This document shows positions 37,571 to 46,879 of a stretch of 64,000 nt of DNA, piece by piece. How positions within the stretch are numbered: the stretch's first letter is position 1; each line of letters starts with the position of its first letter. The notes beneath the pieces were generated by a model. It was given only the letters and a program-made list of their open reading frames with translations, searched no databases and was not told where the DNA came from. Where the stretch lies: contig JAUSCI010000037.1 of assembly GCA_030651305.1 (NCBI GenBank), positions 1-64,000 on the forward strand, written 5' to 3'. The DNA comes from Sulfuritalea sp. (GTDB taxonomy: Bacteria; Pseudomonadota; Gammaproteobacteria; Burkholderiales; Rhodocyclaceae). The translations under genes were made by a program, and so were the position numbers.

Positions 37571-39103
37571 TCAGTGCACCGCCGCGCGGGTGGCGGCCTT
37601 GCGCCGCGTCACCTTTGGCACCTTCGACACTGTGGCGACGAGCTTGCGGCGCGCCGTCCGCACCGCAACCGGCCGCGGCTTGCGCCTTGCGGGAGGATGC
37701 ACCAGCGCCAGGTATTCCTGAAAGCTGTCGCGCAGGCAATGGGCAAAGACGCCGGGATCCGGCACCTGCTCGTAGCAGGCAGTGAATGAGATGACGATCA
37801 TGTCGTTGTAACTGGTCACCGAAAACACCAGCCCCATGCCGTCGGAAATCGGCATGATGGCCGATACGTAAGTCAGGCGGGCGCCCTGCAGATAGAGCGG
37901 CACCTGCGGGCCGGGCACGTTGGTGATGGCGCAGTTGGCCAGCGGCGCCCAGTCGCCGAGCAGGGCCGACGCCGAGCGCAGCATCTTGCTGGTGGCGGCA
38001 ATCGCGGCGGAAGGTGCGTGTTCCGCGAGGTCGATCAGCTCGCGCGCACTGACGGCCTGCGCCATGACGGTCGAGGACGAAATGGTGGCATGGATGACGG
38101 CCAGCCGTTCCACCGGGTCGAGGATATCAGTGCCAAGGCCGAGGCGCACCCAGGCAAATTTCGCCTGCCCCGCCGCGTCGGGCCCACTGCGCACGCCCAC
38201 CGGCGTCGCCGCGACCAGGCTCTCCGCGGGCAACTCACCCTGCGTGTCGAGGTAGCGCCGCAAGCCGCCGGCACAAACCGCGAGCACCACGTCATTGACC
38301 GTCGCGCCGTCGACCAGACCGCGAATGGCTTTGAAATCCTGCAGCGCAAAGCGGCGCGTCTCGAACACCCGGTGCGGCGACACCTCGCTGTTGAAGCGCG
38401 TCAGGGGAAACTCCTGCGGCTCGCCGAGAAACTCCCCGACCAGGGTTTTCGTAGCCGACTTCAGCGTTGTCCAGCTGCGGCGCACCGGCTGTGCCATGCG
38501 CAGCGGAAAGGTGGCCAGATTCAGACTGGCACGAAAGAGCAGGCCAAAACTTCCCGGCGCCGACTCGGGAAACCAGGGCGCCGGCGGCGCCGGCGGCGGC
38601 GAGTCGGGCGAGATGTCGTGCAGCAGCGTGGTGATCTCGTTGTTGCGGCTGACATCGATCGCGGCATGATGGATTTTCAGCAACACGGCGAAACTGCCCA
38701 GCGGCAGATCGAGAAAACTGTCCAGCCCTTCGATCACATACATTTCCCATAGCGGACGCTGCAGATCGAGCGGCCGGGCGTGAATGCGCGAGGCCTGGAT
38801 GCAGAACTGGCGCCAGTCGCCGGGCTTGGGCAGGGCGATGTGGCGAACGTGATATTCGATATCGAAATTCTCGTCCTCGACCCAGTAGGGATAGTCGAGA
38901 TCCAGCGGCACGCGCTGGATCTTCTGGCGAAAGATCGGCAGTTGGCCAAGGCGGCTCTCGACATGCGCCCGGATCTGCTTGAAGCGCACCATGCCGCCTG
39001 GCGCGGTGGACTGATCGTAGATGTGCAGCAACGTAACATTGGAGTTGGCGTGGGCGCTGTCCGAATAGATATAAGCGGCATCGTGTTCGCTCAGTTGTCG
39101 CAT
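37571..39103 (-). CDS. Wax ester synthase / diacylglycerol acyltransferase (WS/DGAT), variant active site
   Basis: 510 residues. Condenses acyl-CoA with fatty alcohol or diacylglycerol to store wax esters or triacylglycerol. Typical features: LPIFRQKIQRVPLDLDYPYWVEDENFDIEYHVRH near the N terminus, the catalytic HHxxxD at H145-H146...D150, NDVVLAVCAGGLRRYL, and NVPGPQVPLYLQGARL near the C terminus. The motif reads HHAAIDV where HHxxxDG is standard. The last 40 residues are strongly basic and Ala-rich (RKPRPVAVRTARRKLVATVS...). Paralogous to the gene at 40085-41659. Confidence 0.92.
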   Translation of the reverse strand: MRQLSEHDAAYIYSDSAHANSNVTLLHIYDQSTAPGGMVRFKQIRAHVESRLGQLPIFRQKIQRVPLDLDYPYWVEDENFDIEYHVRHIALPKPGDWRQFCIQASRIHARPLDLQRPLWEMYVIEGLDSFLDLPLGSFAVLLKIHHAAIDVSRNNEITTLLHDISPDSPPPAPPAPWFPESAPGSFGLLFRASLNLATFPLRMAQPVRRSWTTLKSATKTLVGEFLGEPQEFPLTRFNSEVSPHRVFETRRFALQDFKAIRGLVDGATVNDVVLAVCAGGLRRYLDTQGELPAESLVAATPVGVRSGPDAAGQAKFAWVRLGLGTDILDPVERLAVIHATISSSTVMAQAVSARELIDLAEHAPSAAIAATSKMLRSASALLGDWAPLANCAITNVPGPQVPLYLQGARLTYVSAIMPISDGMGLVFSVTSYNDMIVISFTACYEQVPDPGVFAHCLRDSFQEYLALVHPPARRKPRPVAVRTARRKLVATVSKVPKVTRRKAATRAAVH

Positions 39104-39132
39104 GCAATTCCTTTCACGCTAAAACCTCTTTG

Positions 39133-39205
39133 GCCACAGAGGACACAGAGTTCACAGAGGAAAACCCGGCCATGCCGTCTCTGTGTTCTCTGTGTCCTCT
39201 GTGGC
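39133..39205. repeat. CACAGAG dispersed inverted repeat, copy B
   Basis: GCCACAGAGGACACAGAG and its near-perfect complement CTCTGTGTCCTCTGTGGC close a 73 bp hairpin-forming unit between two acyltransferase-cluster genes. Extra TTCACAGAGG/TCTCTGTGTT inner arms extend the stem. Confidence 0.9.
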
Positions 39206-39224
39206 TGGATTCAAGGGTTTTGTT

Positions 39225-40088
39225 TCAATTGGCGGGAGAGTGCGGGTCGACCCGCGACGCACCCGAGGTCATGTGCCAGACGCGGCCAAGCATGCGCAGC
39301 GGGTGAAACGGCTGCCAGTCGTTTTCCGGCTGTGCCAGACGATCGGCGACGATAGCCAGCACGATACCATTGAAGCCCAGCCCGAGATGGCTGCCGGGCA
39401 CCTGGATGTTTTCATGGAAGGCCGGGTCGCCGTCGATGGTGGCCTCCTGCGGCGGCACCACGCCATCGCCCAGCGAGTATAGGCAACTGGTCGGAACCGA
39501 CAGGCGACGTTGCTCGCGCAGCGTCTTGGCGCGGGGCTGCATGACATGCGCCGCGGCGCCGAGGCGATGTGACACCAGCCGGTAGAGCGCTTTCACGGCG
39601 GGAGGCGACTGGCTGCCGGCGGCATCGACGCTGACCGGACTGCCCAGGGTGATGATCGAACGCACGCATTCGAGCGTGCTCTCGGCGCCGTAGAGCGAAA
39701 ATACGCCACCCAGGCTCCAGCCGACCAGGCTCACCTTGCGTCCGGCGGAGTGGTGCAGATAACGGATTTTTTGCGGCAGGGCGCTGGCGTGCTTGCTGCG
39801 AAAACCCAGATTGCGCCCCAGCCCCCATGTGTGCACGTCGTAACCCTTGCTCTGCAAAAACAGCTTGAGCGCGATCAGCGACTTTTCGTCCGCCATGAAG
39901 CCGGGCAACAACAACACCGGATGTCCGTCGCCGCGCGGCGCCTGCAGCAGCAGCGGCAGCGAGGCCGGCAGCAGCGCCATTTCGAGCAGGGCGCGAGGTT
40001 CCAGGATCGAATACAGCGCGCGGGGCGACCCGACGTGGGCATGGCGGACGACGGCGCGGCGTTGGGGCATGGCAAGCGCTCCGGTCAT
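39225..40088 (-). CDS. Alpha/beta hydrolase (lipase-like)
   Basis: 287 residues. PVLLLPGFMADEKSLIALKLFLQSKGYDVHTWGLGRNLGF is the lipase-type N-terminal strand-turn. The nucleophile motif is VGWSLGGVFSLY, the Asp lies near YSLGDGVVPP, and the His in PGSHLGLGFN. Overlaps the upstream WS/DGAT gene by 4 nt (ATGA), so the two are translated together. A role in lipid turnover is inferred from this coupling. Confidence 0.9.
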   Translation of the reverse strand: MTGALAMPQRRAVVRHAHVGSPRALYSILEPRALLEMALLPASLPLLLQAPRGDGHPVLLLPGFMADEKSLIALKLFLQSKGYDVHTWGLGRNLGFRSKHASALPQKIRYLHHSAGRKVSLVGWSLGGVFSLYGAESTLECVRSIITLGSPVSVDAAGSQSPPAVKALYRLVSHRLGAAAHVMQPRAKTLREQRRLSVPTSCLYSLGDGVVPPQEATIDGDPAFHENIQVPGSHLGLGFNGIVLAIVADRLAQPENDWQPFHPLRMLGRVWHMTSGASRVDPHSPAN

Positions 40089-41659
40089 TTTGCGATCGCA
40101 ACTACGGGGGGGCGCCTGAGCCTGGCGCGACTTGCCGCGGGCTTCGCCGCCGCGGCTTTGCGCGGTGCTCTTGCCGGCTTCTGCATGACCTGCTTCATCT
40201 CCTCGAAGGCATCGAGGAAATCGTCTGCCAGGTGGCGCACGTCAGGCACCGCGCAACGGGCGACGACGAAGCCGAGACAGAGCTTGCCGGCGTAGCTCAT
40301 CAGCGTGATGTTGAGGCCGATCCCGTGCTCGACGATCGACAGCGGCCAGTAGCCGGTCATGCGCAAGCCATTGACATAAAGCGGCACGGTCGGGCCGGGC
40401 ACGTTGGAAATCAGCACGTTGGCCAGTATCGGCAGCGTATCGACGACGCGACTGCGGCCGTACACGGACGCCAGCGCACCGAGCAGCCAGGGCACGCCGA
40501 TCAGGGGAATGTCGGTGGGGATTACCGACTTGGCGCTGCGTGCCACTGCCTTGGTGGCGCCCGCGGAGTCGCGAATCGCCCGTAGGCGCTTGACCGGGTC
40601 GGCGACGTTGGTGGCCAGGCTGACCAGGCTCAGCGTGGCCTGGGTGCGCATCTCGGTGTTGCCCTGCTCGCGCAGCGAGATGGGCATCGAGGCAATCAGC
40701 GATTTGCGCGGGATCGAGCCGCTGCGCTTCAGGTAGCGGCGCAGGGCGCCGCTGCACAGGGCAAGGACAACGTCATTGACGGTCGCGTCATTCGCGGCGG
40801 CAATCGCCTTCAGTTCGTCGCGCGGCACGGTGGCCGTAGCAAATCCGCGCGCGGGGGTGATCGCGACGTTGAATGCCGTGCGCGGGCCGAAAGAGACTGA
40901 GCGGCGCAGCTCACCAAGATCAACCGCCTGCTCGCTTCCCGCCTTGCCGCGCGCCCGGCCGGCGGAACTCTTGACCGAATTGCCGACAATCGCGGCGAGG
41001 GTTCGCACCACACCGGGCAGTTCGCGTACCAGCTTGACGTACTGCGCGGCATCGTGGCGAAACGCGGCCGCCGCCAGCGCCAGCGTTCCCGGTTTGCCAG
41101 CGGCCGCTGTTGTGTCGGCTGCAACCAGCTGCGCCTTGCGCTTCCGCGCCGGCACGACATCGGGCGTGGTATCGAACAGCGCCCCGGCCAGCGCCACGCC
41201 GGCCTGGCCGTCGAGCATGGCGTGGTGAATCTTGAAGTAATACGCCTTGTCGCCGCTGGCGAGTCCCTCCAGTACATACAGCATCCACAAGGGGCGTGAG
41301 CGGTCGAGCAGCTCGGCATGCAGGTCGGCGACCACCGCCTCAAGTTGCGCCCAGGTGCCCGGCTTGGGAATGCGGACGCGGCGAATATGCTGGTCAAGAT
41401 CGATCTCGTCCTGTAGCCAGACCGGATTCGCCACTTGCAGCGGCAGACCCGCCAGACGCCGGCGCAGCACCGGCACCATGCGGCTTGCCATCATGTGCCG
41501 GACGCTGGCAAAGAAGTCGCCCCTGAAACCGGCCGGTGTCTCGAAAAGATGCAGCGAGCCGACATGCATCGGCGTCGCCGCAGTTTCGAGGTTGAGAAAA
41601 GCGCCATCGACACCGCTCAGGGTTTCGATCCCTGATTCCTTCGGATTCCTTCTACTCAT
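40085..41659 (-). CDS. Wax ester synthase / diacylglycerol acyltransferase (WS/DGAT)
   Basis: 524 residues from the ATG at 41659 (GGGGAG upstream); a longer in-frame start at 41722 would run into the operator region. Full family pattern: LSGVDGAFLNLETAATPMHVGSLHLFE, active site H145-H146-A-M-L-D150-G151, NDVVLALCSGALRRYL, and NVPGPTVPLYVNGLRMTGYWPLSIVEHGIGLNI. The C terminus ends in a Lys/Ala/Pro tail (PARAPRKAAAAKPAASRARLRRPP) like those seen on granule-associated or nucleoid-binding proteins. First gene of the minus-strand lipid cluster, divergent from tetR. Confidence 0.95.
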   Translation of the reverse strand: MSRRNPKESGIETLSGVDGAFLNLETAATPMHVGSLHLFETPAGFRGDFFASVRHMMASRMVPVLRRRLAGLPLQVANPVWLQDEIDLDQHIRRVRIPKPGTWAQLEAVVADLHAELLDRSRPLWMLYVLEGLASGDKAYYFKIHHAMLDGQAGVALAGALFDTTPDVVPARKRKAQLVAADTTAAAGKPGTLALAAAAFRHDAAQYVKLVRELPGVVRTLAAIVGNSVKSSAGRARGKAGSEQAVDLGELRRSVSFGPRTAFNVAITPARGFATATVPRDELKAIAAANDATVNDVVLALCSGALRRYLKRSGSIPRKSLIASMPISLREQGNTEMRTQATLSLVSLATNVADPVKRLRAIRDSAGATKAVARSAKSVIPTDIPLIGVPWLLGALASVYGRSRVVDTLPILANVLISNVPGPTVPLYVNGLRMTGYWPLSIVEHGIGLNITLMSYAGKLCLGFVVARCAVPDVRHLADDFLDAFEEMKQVMQKPARAPRKAAAAKPAASRARLRRPPVVAIAK

Positions 41660-41711
41660 GCACTCCCCTTCGACAGCGCCCAGTATCCGCCCAAGGCCGA
41701 CCGGAAACAAA

Positions 41712-41753
41712 TTCCTACCCATCGGTAGAATAGTTTCTACCGCCCAGTATAAT
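41712..41753 (+). promoter_or_regulatory. tetR operator and promoter
   Basis: CGGTAGAATAGTTTCTACCG at 41723-41742 is a perfect palindrome (8 bp arms, 4 bp centre). A third half-site, TTCCTACC, at 41712-41719 makes a second overlapping dyad with CGGTAGAA. TATAAT follows at 41748-41753, so a bound dimer would cover the promoter. It lies between the divergent acyltransferase gene and tetR, so the TetR protein probably controls both arms. Confidence 0.7.
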
Positions 41754-41806
41754 CGTCGCCTGGTCCCATCCCTCGTCGCCCGGCAAACCTTTTACAACAC
41801 TCCCCG

Positions 41807-42514
41807 ATGCCCGCCATCCGCAACGCCATCAAAGCCGCCGCGCCCGCCGCCAGCCGACCTGCCGAAACGCAGGCCTGCATCGACAAGCGCGAGCGCATCC
41901 TGGCGGTCGCCGAAGACCTGTTCTACCGGCACGGCTTTGCCGGCACCACGGTGGACATGATCTGCGAAGAGATCGGCGTCACCAAACCTTTCGTCTATTA
42001 CTATTTCCATGACAAGCATGCGATCGTCGAAACCCTGGCCTGGCGGGCTTCCGTCGCCTGCCTGTCGACCATGAAGTTTCCGGCCGGCGACGATCGGCCG
42101 GCTCATCTCAAGCTGGCCGAGGGTCTGCAGCGCTGGGTTGCCGCCAGCGTCACGCATTTCCGCGCCAGTGCGCTGGCATTTCGCGTAACCGCGTCGCTGC
42201 GCCCGGAATTCCGCGCCGAACTGCGCAATCTCGCCAACGACTTCTATGCCGACCTCGGCGCCCTGATGGAAGAAGGCCGGCGCCAGGGCACGCTGTCCTT
42301 CGAGGACACCACGGTCACCACGATGGCCATGGGCGGCGCGGTGGGCTTCATGTACACCTGGTATCGCCCGGAAGGACGTCTACCGCCGGATGAACTCGTC
42401 AGCCGGCTGACCGCCACGCTGTGCCAGATGATCGGCCTGCGGCCTGCCCCATCCCCTGCTGCACAGCCGGCCAAAGCGCGCAGGAAAATCCAACCACGGA
42501 GGACCCCCCAATGA
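41807..42514 (+). CDS. TetR family transcriptional regulator
   Basis: 235 residues. The N-terminal helix-turn-helix (about 28-75: KRERILAVAEDLFYRHGFAGTTVDMICEEIGVTKPFVYYYFHDKHAIV) is unmistakable. The ligand domain follows, and a basic tail (QPAKARRKIQPRRTP) ends the protein. The next gene overlaps its stop by 4 nt. A palindromic operator overlaps its promoter, so autoregulation is likely. The ligand is probably an acyl-CoA or related lipid given the neighbours, but this is inference. Confidence 0.95.
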   Translation: MPAIRNAIKAAAPAASRPAETQACIDKRERILAVAEDLFYRHGFAGTTVDMICEEIGVTKPFVYYYFHDKHAIVETLAWRASVACLSTMKFPAGDDRPAHLKLAEGLQRWVAASVTHFRASALAFRVTASLRPEFRAELRNLANDFYADLGALMEEGRRQGTLSFEDTTVTTMAMGGAVGFMYTWYRPEGRLPPDELVSRLTATLCQMIGLRPAPSPAAQPAKARRKIQPRRTPQ

Positions 42515-43350
42515 AACAATTCCGCGACCGTACGGCGGTCATCACCGGCGCTGCCAGCGGCATCGGCCTCGAACTGGCGCGACGTGCCGCTGCCGAAGGC
42601 ATGCAACTGGTGCTGGCCGATATCGAATACGCCCGGCTGGAGACTGCCGCGGCAACACTGGGCCTGCCCGCCGAGCGCCTACTGCTGCAGAAAACCGACG
42701 TCAGCCGCGAAGATGAAATCGCCGTACTCGCCGCCGCCGCCTTCTCCCGCTTCGGCGCCGTGCATCTGCTGTGCAACAACGCTGGCGTCGGCCTCACCCG
42801 CGTCACCTGGGAGCACAGCACGGCCGACTGGGAATGGGTGCTCGGCGTCAATCTCTGGAGCGTGATCCACGGCATCCACCACTTCCTGCCGCAGATGCTG
42901 GCGCAGGGCGACGAAGGCCACATCGTCAATACCTCATCGGTCGCCGGACTCCTGTCCACACCGGGCATGGCGGCCTACAACGTCAGCAAGCACGGCGTGG
43001 TGACGCTGTCCGAGACGCTCTACGGCGAATTGCTGGCGGCCAAGGCAAAAGTGGGCGTCTCGGTGCTGTGCCCGGCCTGGGTGCCGACCGGCATCCATGA
43101 ATCCTCGCGCAACCGGCAAGATCGCTACGGCAGCGCCGCGCCCACCGCCGGCCTTTCCGCCGCCTACGAGGAGCGCATGGGGCAGGCGGTGAAGTCAGGC
43201 CGCCTCACCGCCACCGACATGGCCAGCGCCGTGTTCGATGCCGTCGGCGAGGGACGCTTCTATGTCATCCCCCACCGCAAGATCAACAACGCCATCCAGT
43301 TGCGCATGGATGACATCATGAACCAGCGCAATCCTACGCCGCTGGCATAA
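42511..43350 (+). CDS. Short-chain dehydrogenase/reductase (SDR)
   Basis: 279 residues from the ATG at 42511, coupled to tetR by an ATGA overlap and preceded by GGAGG. Classical SDR: TGAASGIGLELA nucleotide-binding motif, NNAGVG, catalytic Ser in NTSSVAG, YNVSK Tyr-Lys pair, then a C-terminal substrate region. Likely interconverts an alcohol and a ketone or aldehyde, NAD(P)-dependent. With the quinone oxidoreductase and aldehyde dehydrogenase that follow it could process fatty alcohols or aldehydes feeding the wax ester synthases. Confidence 0.95.
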   Translation: MKQFRDRTAVITGAASGIGLELARRAAAEGMQLVLADIEYARLETAAATLGLPAERLLLQKTDVSREDEIAVLAAAAFSRFGAVHLLCNNAGVGLTRVTWEHSTADWEWVLGVNLWSVIHGIHHFLPQMLAQGDEGHIVNTSSVAGLLSTPGMAAYNVSKHGVVTLSETLYGELLAAKAKVGVSVLCPAWVPTGIHESSRNRQDRYGSAAPTAGLSAAYEERMGQAVKSGRLTATDMASAVFDAVGEGRFYVIPHRKINNAIQLRMDDIMNQRNPTPLA

Positions 43351-43368
43351 CAACAAAGGAATCCCCCG

Positions 43369-44349
43369 ATGAAAGCCCTGATGTGCGAAGCCTATGGTCC
43401 GATCGACACCCTCGTCGTCAAGGACGTCCCCTCCCCCCTGCCCGGCCCCAGACAACTGCTGATCGAAGTCAGGGCCGCCGCCGTCAACTTCCCCGATGCG
43501 CTGATGGTGCAGGGCCTCTACCAGGTCAAGCCGCCGCTGCCCTTCACGCCGGGCGCCGAGATTTCCGGCATCGTCAAGGCCGTCGGCAGCGAGGTGAAGC
43601 ACTACCAGCCGGGCGACCGGGTGATCGCCCTGACCAGTACCGGCGGCTTCGCCGAGGAATGCCTGGCCGACATGGCGCGCGTCATGCCGCTTGCAGCCGG
43701 CATGGATTTCGAAACCGGCGCCGCACTGGTGCTGACCTACGGCACCTCGCTGCACGGCCTCAAGGATTGCGGCCACCTGCAGGCCGGCGAAACCCTGGTG
43801 GTACTCGGCGCCGCGGGCGGTGTCGGCATCTCGGCGATCGAGATCGGCAAGGCCATGGGCGCGCGGGTGATAGCCGCCGCCTCGACGGACGACAAGCTGG
43901 AGCTGTGCAAGAAAGTCGGCGCTGACGACACGGTGAATTACAGCATTGAAAATCTCAAGGACCGCATCAACGAACTCACCGCGGGCAAAGGCGCCGACGT
44001 TGTGTACGACCCGGTCGGCGGGCCCTATACCGAGCCGGCGCTGCGCGCCCTGGCCTGGCACGGACGGCTGCTGGTGATCGGCTTCGCCGCCGGCGACATC
44101 CCGAAGATTCCGCTCAACCTGGCGCTGCTCAAGGAGCGCTCGATCATCGGCGTGTATTGGGGCGATTCGACCCGGCACGATCCGGTCGGCCACCTCGCCA
44201 ATCTGCACCAACTCCATGAATGGTTCGCCGCCGGCACCATCCACCCGGTGGTCAGCGAGCGCTTCCCGCTCGCTGAAGCCAAGGATGCGATCGCCAAGAT
44301 CGCCAACCGTCAGGTCAAGGGCAAGATCGTCGTTTTACCCAATAGCTAA
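43369..44349 (+). CDS. NADPH:quinone oxidoreductase / zinc-independent MDR family
   Basis: 326 residues. Medium-chain dehydrogenase/reductase of the quinone oxidoreductase branch: [31 protein letters not shown], then the NADPH-binding [25 protein letters not shown], and [17 protein letters not shown]. The structural and catalytic zinc Cys clusters are absent, as expected for this branch. 18 nt behind the SDR gene with AAAGGA upstream. Repeat copy C follows it. Confidence 0.93.
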   Translation: MKALMCEAYGPIDTLVVKDVPSPLPGPRQLLIEVRAAAVNFPDALMVQGLYQVKPPLPFTPGAEISGIVKAVGSEVKHYQPGDRVIALTSTGGFAEECLADMARVMPLAAGMDFETGAALVLTYGTSLHGLKDCGHLQAGETLVVLGAAGGVGISAIEIGKAMGARVIAAASTDDKLELCKKVGADDTVNYSIENLKDRINELTAGKGADVVYDPVGGPYTEPALRALAWHGRLLVIGFAAGDIPKIPLNLALLKERSIIGVYWGDSTRHDPVGHLANLHQLHEWFAAGTIHPVVSERFPLAEAKDAIAKIANRQVKGKIVVLPNS

Positions 44350-44368
44350 ACCAACTTAAAACCTATTT

Positions 44369-44442
44369 GCCACAGAGGACACAGAGGTCACAGAGGAAAC
44401 CCTCCTTCTGCTTTTCTCTGTGCTCTCTGTGTCCTCTGTGGC
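44369..44442. repeat. CACAGAG dispersed inverted repeat, copy C
   Basis: GCCACAGAGGACACAGAGG at the left and CTCTGTGTCCTCTGTGGC at the right, with inner GTCACAGAGGAA/TTTCTCTGTG arms, form a 74 bp near-perfect hairpin between two genes of the redox arm. Nearly identical to copy B. Confidence 0.9.
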
Positions 44443-44477
44443 TAATGGTTTGGCCTTCTATTTCAACAAGGAAACGT

Positions 44478-45917
44478 ATGGAACAGCGCACGCAGTTTTA
44501 CATCGACGGCCAATGGGTTGCCCCGGCCGGCACGGGCAACATCGAGGTTTTCTCGCCCACCGACGGCGCCCTGCTGGCGACCATCCCGCAAGGCCACGCC
44601 GCCGACGCCAACGCGGCCGTGATGGCGGCGCGAGGCGCCTTCGCCGCCTGGAGCACGACACCGGCCGCCGAGCGCGCCGCGTATCTCAAGAAGATTCAGG
44701 AAGGCCTCAAGGCCCGCAGCGATGAAATCGCCAGGACCATCACGCTGGAAATGGGCATGCCCTACAAGCTGTCGCAGCGCATCCAGGTCGGCTCGCCGAC
44801 TGCCAGCTTCGGCATGTACTCGAAAATGCTGGCCGACTTTCCCTTCGAGGAACGCGTCGGCAATTCGAAGGTGCTGCGCGAAGCGGTCGGCGTCGTGGTC
44901 GCCATCACGCCGTGGAACTATCCGTTGCACCAGATCGCCGCCAAAGTCGCCGCCGCGCTGGCGGCAGGCTGCAGCGTGGTGCTGAAGCCCTCCGAGGTCG
45001 CGCCGCTGAACGCCTTCCTGCTGGCCGAAATCATCCATGACGCCGGCATGCCGGCCGGCGTCTTCAACCTCGTCACCGGCTACGGCCCGGTGATCGGCGA
45101 AGCCCTGGTGACGCACCCGGAAGTGGACATGGTGTCCTTCACCGGCTCGACCCGCGCCGGCACGCGCGTCTCCGAACTGGCCTCGGCCACGGTCAAGCGC
45201 GTCGCACTGGAACTCGGCGGCAAGTCGGCGGCGATCATTCTCGACGACGCCGACTTTGCGGTCGCGGTCAAGGGCGTGGTCGGCAACTGCTTCCTCAACT
45301 CGGGCCAGACTTGCACCGCCCACACCCGCATGCTGGTGCCCGCCGCGCGCTATGCGGAAGCCGCGCAGATTGCCGTCGAAGCGGCCCAGGCCTACCGTCC
45401 CGGCGACCCCATGGCCGAAGGCACCACGCTCGGCCCACTGGCTTCGAAGATGCAGCAGGACCGCGTCCGCGAGTACATCGCCAAGGGCATCGCCGAAGGC
45501 TGCGAGCTGCTGACCGGTGGCGCCGAACTGCCCGCGGGCGTCAACCCGGACGGCTACTACGTCGCGCCGACCATCTTCGGCAAGGTCAAGCCGGACACCA
45601 CCATCGCCCAGGAAGAAATCTTCGGCCCGGTGCTATCGATCATCACCTACACCGACGAAGACGATGCCGTGCGCATTGCCAACGGCACCGTCTATGGCCT
45701 CGCCGGCGGCGTCTGGTCGGCCAGCGACGAACACGCCGAGCAAGTCGCCCGCCGCCTGCGCACCGGCCAGGTCGAGATCAACGGCGGCCCCTTTAACCTC
45801 TACGCGCCCTTCGGCGGCTACAAGCAGTCCGGCAACGGCCGCGAACTGGGCAAGTACGGCCTGGAGGATTTCCTCGAATACAAGGCCATGCAGTTCAAGC
45901 CGGCGCCGAAAGCATAG
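44478..45917 (+). CDS. Aldehyde dehydrogenase (NAD(P)+)
   Basis: 479 residues from the ATG at 44478 (CAAGGAAACGT upstream); the frame upstream only passes through repeat copy C. Full ALDH pattern: [43 protein letters not shown], the general-base Glu in LELGGKSA, the catalytic Cys in [11 protein letters not shown], and [10 protein letters not shown]. Oxidises an aldehyde to the acid; the substrate is unknown but the lipid context suggests medium or long chain aldehydes. End of the tetR-SDR-QOR-ALDH arm. Confidence 0.95.
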   Translation: MEQRTQFYIDGQWVAPAGTGNIEVFSPTDGALLATIPQGHAADANAAVMAARGAFAAWSTTPAAERAAYLKKIQEGLKARSDEIARTITLEMGMPYKLSQRIQVGSPTASFGMYSKMLADFPFEERVGNSKVLREAVGVVVAITPWNYPLHQIAAKVAAALAAGCSVVLKPSEVAPLNAFLLAEIIHDAGMPAGVFNLVTGYGPVIGEALVTHPEVDMVSFTGSTRAGTRVSELASATVKRVALELGGKSAAIILDDADFAVAVKGVVGNCFLNSGQTCTAHTRMLVPAARYAEAAQIAVEAAQAYRPGDPMAEGTTLGPLASKMQQDRVREYIAKGIAEGCELLTGGAELPAGVNPDGYYVAPTIFGKVKPDTTIAQEEIFGPVLSIITYTDEDDAVRIANGTVYGLAGGVWSASDEHAEQVARRLRTGQVEINGGPFNLYAPFGGYKQSGNGRELGKYGLEDFLEYKAMQFKPAPKA

Positions 45918-46144
45918 GCTGGCCGTCGTCGGCCGCCGATGCGACGCAAGAAGGGCGCCGCGCGAGCTGCGCCCCGTGGTCGGCGAGCACTTCTCCCTTT
46001 CCGCGGCAAAGGATGCGTTTGCCCTGGCGTCCGGCATGTGGGCGCGGCAACAGGTAAAATACAAATCAACGGATCGGCAAAAGATTCTTTGCGCCGGGTT
46101 TGCGGTTGGTTTGGTGGATTTTTCTCGGAAGGGTACGGTAAGTC

Positions 46145-46837
46145 ATGAAATTACTTTTTGTGGTTTTTGCGATGCTGTGTACCAGCGTCGCCTGGAGCGC
46201 CGACCCGGCCGTGGTGGTGCTTAAGGGCGAGGTCCTCGAAGTCAACGAAGTCGGGGCTTATACCTATGTGCGTCTCAAGACCGTGAATGGAGAACTCTGG
46301 GCGGCGGTTGGCAAGGCCCCGATCAAGAAAGGCAGCACGATCACGATCGAGAACGCCGAGCTCATGGATAACTTCGAGAGCAAGACGCTGAAAAAGACCT
46401 TTCCCAAGATCTACTTTGGCAGCCTCCGCATCGCGCAGCCAACGGCCGCCGATGCCGCCGGCCAGGTGGCTGCGGCGCATGCAGCCGCACCCAGGACCGA
46501 GTATGCCGGCGACGTGAAGGTGCCGAAGGCCGCTGGTCCCGAAGCCCGCACGGTCGCGGAAATCGTGACCAGGACAGCCGAACTCAAGGACAGGACCGTT
46601 CTGGTCCGCGCCAAAGTGGTGAAGTACTCCAGTGCGATCATGGGCAAGAACTGGATTCATCTGCGCGACGGATCGGGTTCGGCCGCCGACAATACCAACG
46701 ACGTGACGGCAACCACCAAGGATCAAGCCAAGGTGGGGGATGTGGTACTGGTGAAAGGCGTCGTGCGCAAGGACAAGGACTTCGGCGCAGGCTACGTCTA
46801 TAAAGTGCTGATCGAGGATGCCACGCTGCAAATGTGA
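46145..46837 (+). CDS. NrfJ-like secreted protein with two OB-fold-type domains
   Basis: 230 residues with a signal peptide (MKLLFVVFAMLCTSVAWS). Domain 1 (about 20-100: GEVLEVNEVGAYTYVRLKTVNGELWAAVGKAPIKKG...LKKTFPKIYFGSL) matches the NrfJ-like pattern. Domain 2 (about 135-228: ELKDRTVLVRAKVVKYSSAIMGKNWIHLRDGSG...VGDVVLVKGVVRKDKDFGAGYVYKVLIEDA) is a typical OB-fold repeat. Periplasmic; NrfJ relatives accompany cytochrome c or nitrite reductase systems but have no settled function. GGAAGGGTACGGTAAGTC precedes the ATG. A shorter paralogue of domain 1 lies at 57920-58219. Confidence 0.82.
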   Translation: MKLLFVVFAMLCTSVAWSADPAVVVLKGEVLEVNEVGAYTYVRLKTVNGELWAAVGKAPIKKGSTITIENAELMDNFESKTLKKTFPKIYFGSLRIAQPTAADAAGQVAAAHAAAPRTEYAGDVKVPKAAGPEARTVAEIVTRTAELKDRTVLVRAKVVKYSSAIMGKNWIHLRDGSGSAADNTNDVTATTKDQAKVGDVVLVKGVVRKDKDFGAGYVYKVLIEDATLQM

Positions 46838-46879
46838 TCGGTCACTGCTTCAGTTCCATCACTTCATAGAAAGAACGCC

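Noticed and set aside
24651..44442. CACAGAG repeats considered as a CRISPR array
   Set aside because: Copies are 5-15 kb apart, palindromic, without regular spacers or cas genes.
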